From: Porticoccaceae bacterium
Lineage (GTDB): Bacteria > Pseudomonadota > Gammaproteobacteria > Pseudomonadales > Porticoccaceae
NCBI GenBank assembly: GCA_003491845.1
Contig: DNBN01000263.1
Span: 396-14,697 of the forward strand
Length of the DNA: 14,302 nt
Direction: 5' to 3'
In this document: positions 7,118 to 14,302 of the stretch, one piece after another
Position numbering within the stretch: position 1 is the stretch's first letter
Layout: the number at the start of each line of letters is the position of its first letter
Translations under genes and position numbers: made by a program
Notes under the pieces: model-generated
Databases searched by the model: none
What the model was told of the DNA's origin: nothing
What the model saw: only the letters and a program-made list of their open reading frames with translations

Positions 7118-8623
7118 TTATTTCCAAAGATCTTCACCCCGGCTCCACCAGGCATGAAAACCAACAGGTACTCGATGAGGAATCTTTACCCGTGCTATGG
7201 GACCTAGAGTAATATCCTGTGCATTAAATATCTGTAATTCTGATGTCCATGTTTTACTGTCTGTGACCAGAGACATTACATAACCGAGATCTTCGATACT
7301 ATCGCGATTAGCCCCTCGCACCGGCGCAAAGGGTGTCTCACTTCCATACACTCCATCACCATAATCCCATTGCACATATTGCCCAGTGTCATTGTTGTAT
7401 TTAACCAGTCCATTAAAGCGCAGCGTATGGCCACCTTCATGAAGAAGTGGAATGCGCTGGTGGTAGGCATACTTAGATTTAGTGCCCATATAGACTTGGT
7501 TGATTTTATTGAATTCAGTGTTTAGATCATCAATATCACCTTCTCGAACTTCACCGGTTACTAGGTTAAAGCGCCACCGATAATTATTAGCTTCTAAGCG
7601 CATATAGGCCAGCATATGAGATAGGGCACCTTCTTTTTTCGCAGCATTAGGCATTGGATTAGTTGATCGACACCCATCCATGACAATCCAATCACCTTCT
7701 TCCCAGCAATTGGAAACATGTAAAATAAAGCAGGGTTCACAATTAAACCAGCGGATCTCCCTAGCGTCGCCGTAGCGCGGAATAACGCCGAAACGAGAAG
7801 GTATATCGCGATGAAAATTGAGTACGCGCATGTTGTGATTACGCAATACTTCCATATCATGGAAGAAAGGAAGGTCGTGAAGAATAGTGTAGTTAGTCGT
7901 AAAGCCTAAATCATGAGGTAAACGAGGCCCGGCTAGTTCGATATCGACTTCATGACGCAAGGTGCCGTCGGGATTGGCCACCCCATAGGTCATGAATGGA
8001 GCATTGTCACCGTAGTCCATAAAAATTAATTCGCCAGTATTCCAGTCAATATGACTATGCGCAGACATATTCTTTCGTGTGCGGCCTTTGACATCAAAAA
8101 CACCCTGATTTTCCAATGTTAAAGGGTTCATTTGGTATGGAATACCTGCGTTGTACCAGGTGGGTACCAAGTTTCCATTAAACATAACAATATCGGTATT
8201 ACTAGTATCTTTAATAGGGAAATCTGGCAACGAATAATCATAGGGCCCCATAACACCAGGCCATACAGCTTCGCTTTTGCTTATTTCGTGTTGTAGTGCG
8301 GCAGTATGAATATAGCTATTGCGATAAGACGCTTTTCCATCCCTGATATAAATGGCATGAACCATGCCATCTCCATCAAAGGGGTGATATAGGTTTTTCG
8401 GTTTGAACATCGGATTGGGACCATTGCGATAAAAAGCACCAAACAAATCATTGGGGAGTTCTCCTAAAACCTCCAGCTCATTGATTTCTAGCTCAGCGGT
8501 GGTCGGTGCATAGGCACCGTGCAAATAGGGATTATCTAGCTCATAAATCCAATCTTGGGTATTTTCAAGCTGTGGTGCAGAGCCAATACATTTTTCTGTA
8601 ATGTCAAAAAAATTCGTACTCAT
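7118..8623 (-). CDS. Carotenoid oxygenase (RPE65/lignostilbene dioxygenase) family protein
   Basis: The 501-aa product is a complete member of PF03055, non-haem Fe(II) enzymes that cleave a C=C bond of carotenoids, stilbenes or propenylphenols with O2, giving two carbonyl products. The four iron-binding histidines are all recognisable: H189 in SAHSHID, H237 in LPHDLGFTTNY, H302 in ILHVSNCWEEGD and H490 in VPVGFHAWW. Family hallmarks FGAFYRNGPNP (61-71) and HPFDGDGMVHA (80-90) are near the N-terminus. There is no signal peptide, so it is cytoplasmic or peripherally membrane-bound. It is the first gene of a minus-strand pair with the HxlR regulator and is divergent from the flavoprotein/CoA-ligase/thiolase operon, which suggests it makes an aldehyde or acid feeding that pathway. 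The specific substrate cannot be told from sequence; the isoeugenol- or lignostilbene-type activities in this family are options. Confidence 0.92.
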   Translation of the reverse strand: MSTNFFDITEKCIGSAPQLENTQDWIYELDNPYLHGAYAPTTAELEINELEVLGELPNDLFGAFYRNGPNPMFKPKNLYHPFDGDGMVHAIYIRDGKASYRNSYIHTAALQHEISKSEAVWPGVMGPYDYSLPDFPIKDTSNTDIVMFNGNLVPTWYNAGIPYQMNPLTLENQGVFDVKGRTRKNMSAHSHIDWNTGELIFMDYGDNAPFMTYGVANPDGTLRHEVDIELAGPRLPHDLGFTTNYTILHDLPFFHDMEVLRNHNMRVLNFHRDIPSRFGVIPRYGDAREIRWFNCEPCFILHVSNCWEEGDWIVMDGCRSTNPMPNAAKKEGALSHMLAYMRLEANNYRWRFNLVTGEVREGDIDDLNTEFNKINQVYMGTKSKYAYHQRIPLLHEGGHTLRFNGLVKYNNDTGQYVQWDYGDGVYGSETPFAPVRGANRDSIEDLGYVMSLVTDSKTWTSELQIFNAQDITLGPIARVKIPHRVPVGFHAWWSRGEDLWK

Positions 8624-8777
8624 CGTTTAAATCTCGCTGGCCTTTTACTAAACTATGCCTCAATATGGTCTATTTATGCAAGTAAGAAAGGTTGTTTTAG
8701 AGAGCTTATTGGTCTGTTCATTGCACTAGTCATAGGGGCGTAATAAGTAAGATACAGCGAGCTATAGGTACGTGCTA
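8624..8777. promoter_or_regulatory. Divergent intergenic control region
   Basis: The 154 bp between the start codons of the carotenoid oxygenase (minus) and the flavoprotein gene (plus) must hold both promoters and is the likely operator of the HxlR-type regulator. On the plus strand TTGCAC (8721-8726) followed 17 bp later by TAAGTA is a weak sigma70-like pair. The heptamer CAGCGAG occurs at 8755-8761 on the plus strand and as its complement at 8633-8639, an inverted arrangement with each copy 9 to 16 bp from the start of its gene. No strong consensus promoter can be named. A short open frame crossing this region shows no protein family features. Confidence 0.5.
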
Positions 8778-9683
8778 ATGTCACTTGATCATCTTCGTCT
8801 GCCAGTTATCCAGGCTCCAATGTTTTTACTCTCTGGGCCAGAAATGGTAATTGCCAGCTGCCAAGCGGGTATTGTCGGTTCTTTCCCTTCTCCCAATGCC
8901 AGAACGATCCAGATATTGGATGATTGGCTCAGTATTATTACCGATGCTCTTGCCAACTCTCCTAAGGCGGCGCCCTGGGCGCTAAATCTAGTAATGCATA
9001 GATCAAATCCACGCCGGAAGGAAGATTTAAGGTTAGCTGTAAAATACCGCGCTCCTATCGTTATCACAGCTCTTGGCAGCCCCTCCGAAGCAGTCGATGC
9101 AGTGCAATCCTACGGGGGTAAGGTCTATGCTGACGTCACTACTATAGAATTTGCTCGACGTGCCGCCAGTGCCGGAGTGGACGGGCTTGCCTTAATTTGC
9201 TGCGGCGCTGGAGGTCATACAGGCCAGTTGTCGCCCTTCGCTTTTATAGATGAAGTGCGCCAATTTTTTAAAGGTGAGATTATTCTTTCTGGTGCTATCG
9301 CCAATGGCCGAGCAGTGCGCGCTGCACAGATACTTGGTGCAGACTATGTATACATGGGAACACGGTTTATTCCTACTAAAGAGAGTATGGCACAGCCAGA
9401 CTACAAGGCGATGGTTGTGAGTGCTAGTGGGCAGGACATTATCACCTCCGATGCTGTTACCGGTGTAAAGGCTAATTGGTTGAAGGCAAGCCTTATTCAA
9501 GCAGGTTATGACCTCAACAACATGCCCCCTGCGGCTGACATAAACTTTCTTGAAGCTGCAGGTGATGCCAAACGTTGGCGAGATATTTGGGCGGCTGGCC
9601 AAGGCGTAGGTTCGGTCAATAGTCAGCAGTCAATTGCCAAGGTGGTAGACCAACTTACAAATGAATATGAGGCGAGTTTATGA
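8778..9683 (+). CDS. Nitronate monooxygenase / 2-nitropropane dioxygenase-like FMN oxidoreductase
   Basis: The 301-aa product is a TIM-barrel flavoprotein of the NMO/NPD family (PF03060). The first strand carries LPVIQAPM (residues 8-15), the conserved GAGGHTG loop is at 143-149 with the active-site His at H147, and the FMN-phosphate region SGAIANGRA...GADYVYMGTRF is at 171-197. A C-terminal AAGQGVGSV segment closes the fold. Members oxidise alkyl nitronates or act as NADH:quinone or enoyl reductases, and many copies beside acyl-CoA genes have no proven nitronate substrate. The start at ATG 8778 matches the family N-terminus; GTG 8772 (two residues longer) is an alternative because it has a similar spacing to CAGCGAG. 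The stop overlaps the next gene's start as ATGA. Its role in this pathway is unknown. Confidence 0.88.
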   Translation: MSLDHLRLPVIQAPMFLLSGPEMVIASCQAGIVGSFPSPNARTIQILDDWLSIITDALANSPKAAPWALNLVMHRSNPRRKEDLRLAVKYRAPIVITALGSPSEAVDAVQSYGGKVYADVTTIEFARRAASAGVDGLALICCGAGGHTGQLSPFAFIDEVRQFFKGEIILSGAIANGRAVRAAQILGADYVYMGTRFIPTKESMAQPDYKAMVVSASGQDIITSDAVTGVKANWLKASLIQAGYDLNNMPPAADINFLEAAGDAKRWRDIWAAGQGVGSVNSQQSIAKVVDQLTNEYEASL

Positions 9684-11368
9684 TTACTTCTTCAGATCAG
9701 CGGATTAGCGATTATCACCAGAAAGGATGGTGGGGCGATGAAACATTACATGATTTATTGGCATTACAAGCTAATAATAAACCGGATCTTCTGGCAGTTG
9801 CTGATCAACCTAATCGTCATGAACTCACCGGTCAGAAAGCTCGTCGTTTGACTTTCTCTGAGCTAGATAGGGTCAGTACTAAAATAGCCTGTCAGTTGCT
9901 GGATCGAGGCATAACACAAGGTGATTGCATTATCGTTCAGTTACCTAATGTAGTTGAGTTAGTTATTTGTTATATAGCAATCAGTAAAATTGGAGCAATT
10001 ATTTCTCCAGTCCCTGTGCAGTACGGTCAGCATGAGCTGCACCACATTAGTAAGACGCTTTGCCCTGTAGCGATAGTTTCAATGCCTTATTTTGGCAGTT
10101 TGCCCCTAGGCGAAACCGCGGCCGCTATCGCTCAAGATGAGATTCAATTACTGTTATTTGGGTCTGAGCTGGATATTGAAAGTGCTGACATGAGCGATTA
10201 TCAACAACAGCTAAAGGCTTATGAGCAAGACCACCCAACGAGCGCTGATAACATAGTGACGATATGTTGGACTTCAGGTACCACTGGAACACCAAAAGGT
10301 GTTCCTCGGTCGCATAATATGTGGATAGCAACAGCTCGTTGCTGTGCAGAGGCGGGTAATTATCAAACAGAAGATCGATTTTTAAATATCTTTCCCCTAG
10401 TTAATATGGCCTCTGTTGGAGGTTTTTTGTACCCAGCGCTCATGCTCGGATGCAGCCTTATTTTACATCATCCTCTAGATCCTAGTCTTTACCTTACCCA
10501 GCTGCAAGATGAAAAAATCACTTTCACCTTAGCGCCGCCAGTATTACTCAATCAACTGGCAAAGTCTGCTGATATGTGGAATCGATTTGATTTTTCTTAC
10601 TTGCGCTCTATAGGTTCAGGATCTGCGCCCCTAGCACCTTGGATGATAGAAACCTTTAGCCAACAGTATGGACTTGAGGTGATTAATTTCTATGGTTCTA
10701 ATGAAGGTATCAGTTTGTTTTGTACGCCACTGCATACTGCAGACAGTGCTATCAGAGCAGCTATGTTTCCTCGATTAGGTTGCGACATTGAGCATTTTAA
10801 ATCCTTTGCAAATAACGCAGTGCTAAGCAAAATAGTAGACACTGACAGCGGAGAGGTTATTACCGAACCAGGTAAAGTAGGTGAATTATTATTCGCTGGG
10901 GCCACGGTCTTTGATGGTTACCTAGGATCTGATAACAGTGCGTTGTTTAGTCAAGATGGCTATTTTCGTACTGGTGATTTGGTGGAAATATGTGGTGATC
11001 CACCCTGGTTTTACCGTATTGCTGGGCGTTGCAAAGATATTATTAACCGTGGAGGAATGAAGATATCGCCAGCAGAAATCGATATTTTACTAGAGGGTTT
11101 TTCCAAGGTGTCAGAAGCAGCCGTTTGCGCCTATGAAGATGATCTTCAAGGTGAAAAAGTCTGTGCTTGCGTAGTCATAGAGCCTCATATACAACCACCA
11201 AGTCTTGAGGACATGACTAGATTTTTACTCGACTGTGGCTTGGCGAAATTCAAGTTGCCGCAGCGAATAGAAGTTTTTCTGTCTTTACCACGAAATCCTC
11301 TGGGTAAAGTTCAGCGTTTTGTTTTAGAGGAGCAGGTCAGTCACAGGAATAAAGGAAATCAGTTATGA
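9680..11368 (+). CDS. AMP-dependent acyl/aryl-CoA synthetase (ANL superfamily)
   Basis: The 562-aa enzyme activates a carboxylic acid with ATP to an acyl-adenylate and then transfers it to CoA. The phosphate-binding loop TSGTTGTPKG is at residues 198-207, the adenine-contacting motif is FYGSNEG (usually YGxTE), the ribose-binding YFRTGD is at 428-433, the hinge-region RCKDIINRGGMKISPAEID segment follows at about 450-468, and the catalytic C-terminal lysine is K543 in NPLGKVQR. The overall layout resembles the cyclohexanecarboxylate/benzoate/2,3-dihydroxybenzoate-AMP ligase branch more than long-chain FadD, but the acid cannot be assigned. ATG 9680 overlaps the preceding stop and is preceded by GAGGCGAG. 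Within the operon it would supply the CoA ester used by the two thiolases downstream. Confidence 0.92.
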   Translation: MITSSDQRISDYHQKGWWGDETLHDLLALQANNKPDLLAVADQPNRHELTGQKARRLTFSELDRVSTKIACQLLDRGITQGDCIIVQLPNVVELVICYIAISKIGAIISPVPVQYGQHELHHISKTLCPVAIVSMPYFGSLPLGETAAAIAQDEIQLLLFGSELDIESADMSDYQQQLKAYEQDHPTSADNIVTICWTSGTTGTPKGVPRSHNMWIATARCCAEAGNYQTEDRFLNIFPLVNMASVGGFLYPALMLGCSLILHHPLDPSLYLTQLQDEKITFTLAPPVLLNQLAKSADMWNRFDFSYLRSIGSGSAPLAPWMIETFSQQYGLEVINFYGSNEGISLFCTPLHTADSAIRAAMFPRLGCDIEHFKSFANNAVLSKIVDTDSGEVITEPGKVGELLFAGATVFDGYLGSDNSALFSQDGYFRTGDLVEICGDPPWFYRIAGRCKDIINRGGMKISPAEIDILLEGFSKVSEAAVCAYEDDLQGEKVCACVVIEPHIQPPSLEDMTRFLLDCGLAKFKLPQRIEVFLSLPRNPLGKVQRFVLEEQVSHRNKGNQL

Positions 11369-12600
11369 ACGCGCCAATTTATATCCTTGGGGGATCGCAA
11401 TCAGATTTCGCACGGAACTGGGCTAGAGAGGGACTGAGTATTTACAACCTATTTGAAGAAACTTTAACTAAGGCCCTAGAGGCCACGGGTCTCTGCCCTG
11501 ATCAGATTGACGTTGCCCATGTTGGTAACTTTGTTGGAGATCTATTTACCGGCCAGGGTTTGATCGGTGGTTTTTTTGCTGAAGCATACCCTGAGATGGC
11601 AGGTATACCCACCTCTCGTCATGAGGCGGCCTGTGCTTCAGGTTCCATTGCGATGTTAAGTGCGATGCGCGACATCGAGGCTGGGCACTATGATTTAGCC
11701 TGTGTTCTGGGGCTGGAGTACATGCGTAATGTCGATGGCCACACTGGCGCAGACTACCTAGGTGCAGCCACATGGAAGGGTGTAGAGGCTAGTCACTGCG
11801 ATTTTCCGTGGCCGTTTATGTTTAATCAAATCATTGATGAATATGATGCACGTTACGGTATTGATTGTGATCATTTAAAAACCATCTCCAAGATTAATTT
11901 TCAGAACGCACAGGCTAATCCTAATGCCCAAACTCGGCATTGGACCATTCCGTCAGAGTGTTATTCTAATGATGATCAGTACAATCCAGTAATTGAGGGT
12001 CGGGTACGCAAGATGGATTGTGGGCAGATTACTGACGGAGCAGCTTGCGTTTTTTTAGCCAGTGAAAAAGCCGCTAAAGCCTATGCTTTGCAACACAAAC
12101 TGAGGCTTGAAGATATTCCTATGATCAAAGGGTGGGGACATCGATCAGCGCCAATTAGTTTGAATTCTAAGCTCAGATTAAGTGCGCGAGCGCCGTTTTT
12201 GTTTCCCCATGTCAATCAATTGATGACAGATACTTTGACTCGTGCTGGATTTTCTGCGGTAACAGAGTTGGACGGTCTTGAGACTCATGACTGCTTCTCT
12301 ATCACCCAATACATGGCAATAGACCATATTGGACTCACGCCTCCCGGAGAGAGTTGGCAGGCGATAGAGGAGGGGCGTATCAGCATGGATGGCGATTTTC
12401 CCATCAACCCAAGCGGAGGACTTCTTGGTTTGGGCCATCCGGTAGGCGCCACGGGCGTTCGTATGTTATTAGACTGTGCAAAGCAAGTCACAGGCCAGGC
12501 AGGTGAAATGCAAATTGCCGGTGCAAAAAATATGGCTACCTTTAATCTTGGCGGCAGCACCACGACCTGTGTTAGCTTTATTGTTGGTGTTGATCAGTGA
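11365..12600 (+). CDS. SCP2-type (lipid-transfer) thiolase
   Basis: The 411-aa product belongs to the SCP-x/SCP2-type thiolases, which cleave or form 3-oxoacyl-CoA, often with bulky or branched acyl chains such as steroid side chains. Catalytic residues are all visible: nucleophilic C90 in HEAACASG, the HDCF motif H308-D-C310-F that supplies the second cysteine in this class, and H358 in GLGHPVGATG. As expected for the class, the C-terminus (NLGGSTTT) lacks the CxG cysteine of classical thiolases. The family length is normal and no fused SCP2 domain is present. The start ATG 11365 overlaps the ligase stop (ATGA) and has AAAGGAAA 7-14 nt upstream. It likely performs thiolytic cleavage of the CoA ester produced by the upstream ligase after oxidation steps whose genes are not in this window. 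Confidence 0.9.
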   Translation: MNAPIYILGGSQSDFARNWAREGLSIYNLFEETLTKALEATGLCPDQIDVAHVGNFVGDLFTGQGLIGGFFAEAYPEMAGIPTSRHEAACASGSIAMLSAMRDIEAGHYDLACVLGLEYMRNVDGHTGADYLGAATWKGVEASHCDFPWPFMFNQIIDEYDARYGIDCDHLKTISKINFQNAQANPNAQTRHWTIPSECYSNDDQYNPVIEGRVRKMDCGQITDGAACVFLASEKAAKAYALQHKLRLEDIPMIKGWGHRSAPISLNSKLRLSARAPFLFPHVNQLMTDTLTRAGFSAVTELDGLETHDCFSITQYMAIDHIGLTPPGESWQAIEEGRISMDGDFPINPSGGLLGLGHPVGATGVRMLLDCAKQVTGQAGEMQIAGAKNMATFNLGGSTTTCVSFIVGVDQ

Positions 12601-13799
12601 AAGAGGCCTTTATTTATGATGCTATTAGAACACCCAGAGGCAAAGCTAAAGCCGACGGTAGTCTAGCGGATTTGAGTCCATTTGCATTATTAAAGAGTCT
12701 TTATGACGCTATTGAAGCGCGCACAGGTCTCAACCAAAGTTGGGTGCAAGATGTTATTCTTGGGTGTGTGAGTCAGGTAGGAGAGCAAGGTGGAAACGTC
12801 GCCAAAGCCTCTTTACTTGTCGCCGACTGGCCTGATCATGTTCCGGCTATTACCATTAACCGCTACTGTTCCTCTGGGCTGGATGCTATCAATATGGCGG
12901 CTATGAAAATTATGACTGGCCAGGCAACATGTACTTTGGCGGGCGGTGTAGAGATGATGTCTCGTGTACCTATGTTGTCAGATAAAGCAATTCTATTTGC
13001 AGATTCAAAGCAGGCTTTGCGTCATCGTATGCTAATGATGGGTAGTGGTGCAGATCTCATTGCATCTCTTTATGGTATCAGTCGTCAGCAGGTTGATAAA
13101 TTAGCCTTAGACAGTCAACAACGGGCAATCTATGCTCGAGACCAAGGTTTTTTTGCCTCGATCATCCCCGTATATAACGCTATAAAAGGTATTACTCTTA
13201 GTGCTGATGAATGTATTAGAGAGCACACTTCTCTTGAATCACTATCCAGATTAGCGCCTGCGTTTGCAAGCATCGGTGGTCAGGGTGTTGACGACTTGCA
13301 GCGAGAGGCTCAACCACACCTAGCACAGATTTCACACGTACATACCGCCGGAAATTCCCCGGCAATGGCAGACGCAGCGTCACTTCTTTTGATTGGCGAT
13401 GCCTCCTTGGCATTACGATTGGAATACCAGCCTCGTGCTAAAATTATTGCCGCAGCTACCGTCTGTGATGATCCATTACAAGTGGTTTCAGGCTGTGCAA
13501 AAGCCACCTCTGCATTATTATCCTCCCGTGGATTAAATACCTCTGATGTCGATCTCTTTGAACTCCATGAGGCCTTTGCCGCCACTAGTATAAAATGTCA
13601 GCAAGATCTAGATATAAGTAGTGATATCTTAAACGTCAATGGTGGATGTATTGCATTGGGTCATCCTATGGGCGCTACAGGGGGTATTATGATGGGCACT
13701 TTGTTGGATGAATTAGAGCGACGTGCCCTTTCTACAGGTATTGTTGCTGCCAGCGGCGCCGCTGGAAGCGGAACAGCGCTGCTTATAGAGCGTCTTTAG
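12597..13799 (+). CDS. Acetyl-CoA acyltransferase (thiolase), FadI/FadA-like, with C-terminal Cys replaced by Ser
   Basis: The 400-aa product has the classical thiolase fold: IYDAIRTPRGK at the N-terminus, nucleophilic C91 in NRYCSSG, GGVEMMSRVPM (about 115-125), HEAFA with H324 and GHPMGATGG with H356. In place of the usual C-terminal C-x-G acid/base cysteine it reads A-S386-G-A-A-G; counting back from the conserved final Glu puts Ser386 exactly where Zoogloea-type thiolases and FadI have Cys. The DNA codon is a clear AGC at 13752-13754. Translation starts at a GTG (12597) that overlaps the TGA of the previous gene (GTGA), with only a poor ribosome site, so it depends on coupling. It closes the operon. 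It may be a slow or altered thiolase acting with the SCP2-type one; activity is uncertain. Confidence 0.88.
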   Translation: MKEAFIYDAIRTPRGKAKADGSLADLSPFALLKSLYDAIEARTGLNQSWVQDVILGCVSQVGEQGGNVAKASLLVADWPDHVPAITINRYCSSGLDAINMAAMKIMTGQATCTLAGGVEMMSRVPMLSDKAILFADSKQALRHRMLMMGSGADLIASLYGISRQQVDKLALDSQQRAIYARDQGFFASIIPVYNAIKGITLSADECIREHTSLESLSRLAPAFASIGGQGVDDLQREAQPHLAQISHVHTAGNSPAMADAASLLLIGDASLALRLEYQPRAKIIAAATVCDDPLQVVSGCAKATSALLSSRGLNTSDVDLFELHEAFAATSIKCQQDLDISSDILNVNGGCIALGHPMGATGGIMMGTLLDELERRALSTGIVAASGAAGSGTALLIERL

Positions 13800-13809
13800 T
13801 TTTTACACT

Positions 13810-13870
13810 TATGGCTATATCCACTGATTTTAAATTAAGTGGATCCCTCAAAGGTCTATGGCTATCTCCA
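13810..13870. repeat. Imperfect direct repeat and weak hairpin after the thiolase operon
   Basis: A 14-bp sequence TATGGCTATATCCA (13810-13823) recurs with one mismatch as TATGGCTATCTCCA (13857-13870), 47 bp apart. Between them ATCCACT (13819-13825) pairs with AGTGGAT (13838-13844) around a 12-nt loop. No T-run follows the stem, so it is only a weak terminator candidate for the operon. The repeats could instead be regulatory sites for the downstream gene. Confidence 0.35.
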
Positions 13871-13941
13871 AGATAACTGCACTTGTTAAACTGCAGCATC
13901 CGATCAGGCTATTTAAAGATTCGGCTGAAAAAAAAGTAAGC

Positions 13942-13976
13942 TATAATCCGGAAATTAACCCAAGAACGTTCGAGGA
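13942..13976 (+). promoter_or_regulatory. Likely promoter -10 box and ribosome site of the gamma-glutamyltransferase gene
   Basis: A perfect -10 hexamer TATAAT lies at 13942-13947 behind an A-rich stretch (13928-13935). A -35 match is poor (TTCGGC at 13920-13925, spacing 16). Transcription starting near 13954 would leave a leader of about 30 nt. GAGGA at 13972-13976 is a well-placed ribosome site, eight bases before ATG 13985. It indicates that the gene is transcribed separately from the thiolase operon. Confidence 0.5.
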
Positions 13977-13984
13977 ACAAGCAG

Positions 13985-14302
13985 ATGTTTACTGTTGCTA
14001 AAGAGTCATTAAATTACGGATCTAGGCTAGTGATCATAGCCGCTCTGATATTAGGTTTTCAGTCTCCAATATGGTCAAAAGAGGCAGCGATTATCGATCC
14101 TACAGCTCGGTTTCATCCTGTTTATAGTCCAGCAGGCATGGTCGTTAGTCAGGAAAAGCTTGCTAGTCAAGTAGGAGCAGATATTCTTAGTCGTGGCGGT
14201 AATGCTGTTGATGCCGCCGTGGCCACAGGTTTTGCTTTGGCGGTAACATTGCCTCGCGCTGGCAATCTTGCTGGGGGTGGTTTTATGATGGTTCATCTGG
14301 CC
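13985..14302 (+). CDS. ggt: Gamma-glutamyltransferase, N-terminal part (runs off the window)
   Basis: The first 106 residues of a gamma-glutamyltranspeptidase (Ntn-hydrolase; periplasmic cleavage of glutathione and other gamma-glutamyl compounds) are present; the gene has no stop before the window ends. A signal peptide is visible: K6 and R14 before a hydrophobic core at residues 15-25, with cleavage likely between 31 and 35. The mature start contains the family block [18 protein letters not shown], then [16 protein letters not shown] and the NLAGGGFMM segment typical of the large subunit. The self-processing threonine lies beyond the edge, so catalytic competence cannot be judged. GAGGA eight bases upstream supports this start. 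It is separated from the catabolic operon by 185 bp with its own promoter and is probably functionally unrelated. Confidence 0.9.
   Translation, partial: MFTVAKESLNYGSRLVIIAALILGFQSPIWSKEAAIIDPTARFHPVYSPAGMVVSQEKLASQVGADILSRGGNAVDAAVATGFALAVTLPRAGNLAGGGFMMVHLA

Noticed and set aside
8555..8743. Plus-strand open frame of 62 codons across the divergent promoter region
   Set aside because: It overlaps the 5' end of the carotenoid oxygenase gene on the other strand, has no ribosome site and no recognisable domain; the hydrophobic tail is likely chance from AT-rich DNA.
9192..9602. Minus-strand open frame of 136 codons
   Set aside because: It is antisense to the conserved flavoprotein gene, with His/Cys/Ser-rich composition and no domain.
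1..14302. CRISPR array, tRNA/rRNA, insertion sequence or phage remnant
   Set aside because: No regularly spaced repeats, cloverleaf signatures, transposase motifs or terminal repeats were seen on either strand.

Overview
The window is about 14.3 kb of moderately AT-leaning bacterial DNA with densely packed genes. The combination of a SapC/tryptophan-halogenase cluster, a tandem HxlR regulator and a catabolic acyl-CoA cluster suggests a marine, aerobic gammaproteobacterium, perhaps Spongiibacteraceae/Cellvibrionales-like. That placement is inference from gene content and protein style, since no rRNA or marker gene is present.

Layout. (1) Positions 23-62 hold a strong bidirectional hairpin terminator that closes whatever lies to the left. 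(2) Positions 193-6126 carry six same-strand genes with gaps of 10 to 41 nt, probably one operon: a divergent flavin-dependent halogenase, a SapC-family protein, a JmjC/cupin-like Fe(II)/2-oxoglutarate oxygenase, a second and more canonical flavin-dependent halogenase, a DUF2237 protein and a class I SAM methyltransferase. (3) Positions 6146-8623, minus strand, carry a carotenoid-cleavage-type oxygenase followed by a regulator made of two fused HxlR units, apparently without an ATG/GTG/TTG start. (4) From a 154-bp divergent intergenic region, four plus-strand genes at about 8778-13799 overlap by ATGA/GTGA: a nitronate monooxygenase-like flavoprotein, an acyl/aryl-CoA synthetase, an SCP2-type thiolase and a FadI-like thiolase whose C-terminal catalytic Cys is Ser. 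(5) After a 185-bp intergenic region with a good -10 box, a secreted gamma-glutamyltransferase starts and runs off the right edge.

How the genes may work together. Halogenase/SapC/cupin groups are known next to TonB-dependent receptors in marine and freshwater proteobacteria. No receptor or flavin reductase is inside this window, so the substrate and the FADH2 source must lie elsewhere. The right half looks like a catabolic module: oxidative cleavage of a C=C bond by the carotenoid-oxygenase-family enzyme, activation of an acid to its CoA ester, and thiolytic shortening, with the HxlR protein as the likely local regulator. The actual substrate (stilbenoid, phenylpropanoid, apocarotenoid or other) cannot be read from the sequence. 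I saw no tRNA, rRNA, CRISPR array or transposase.
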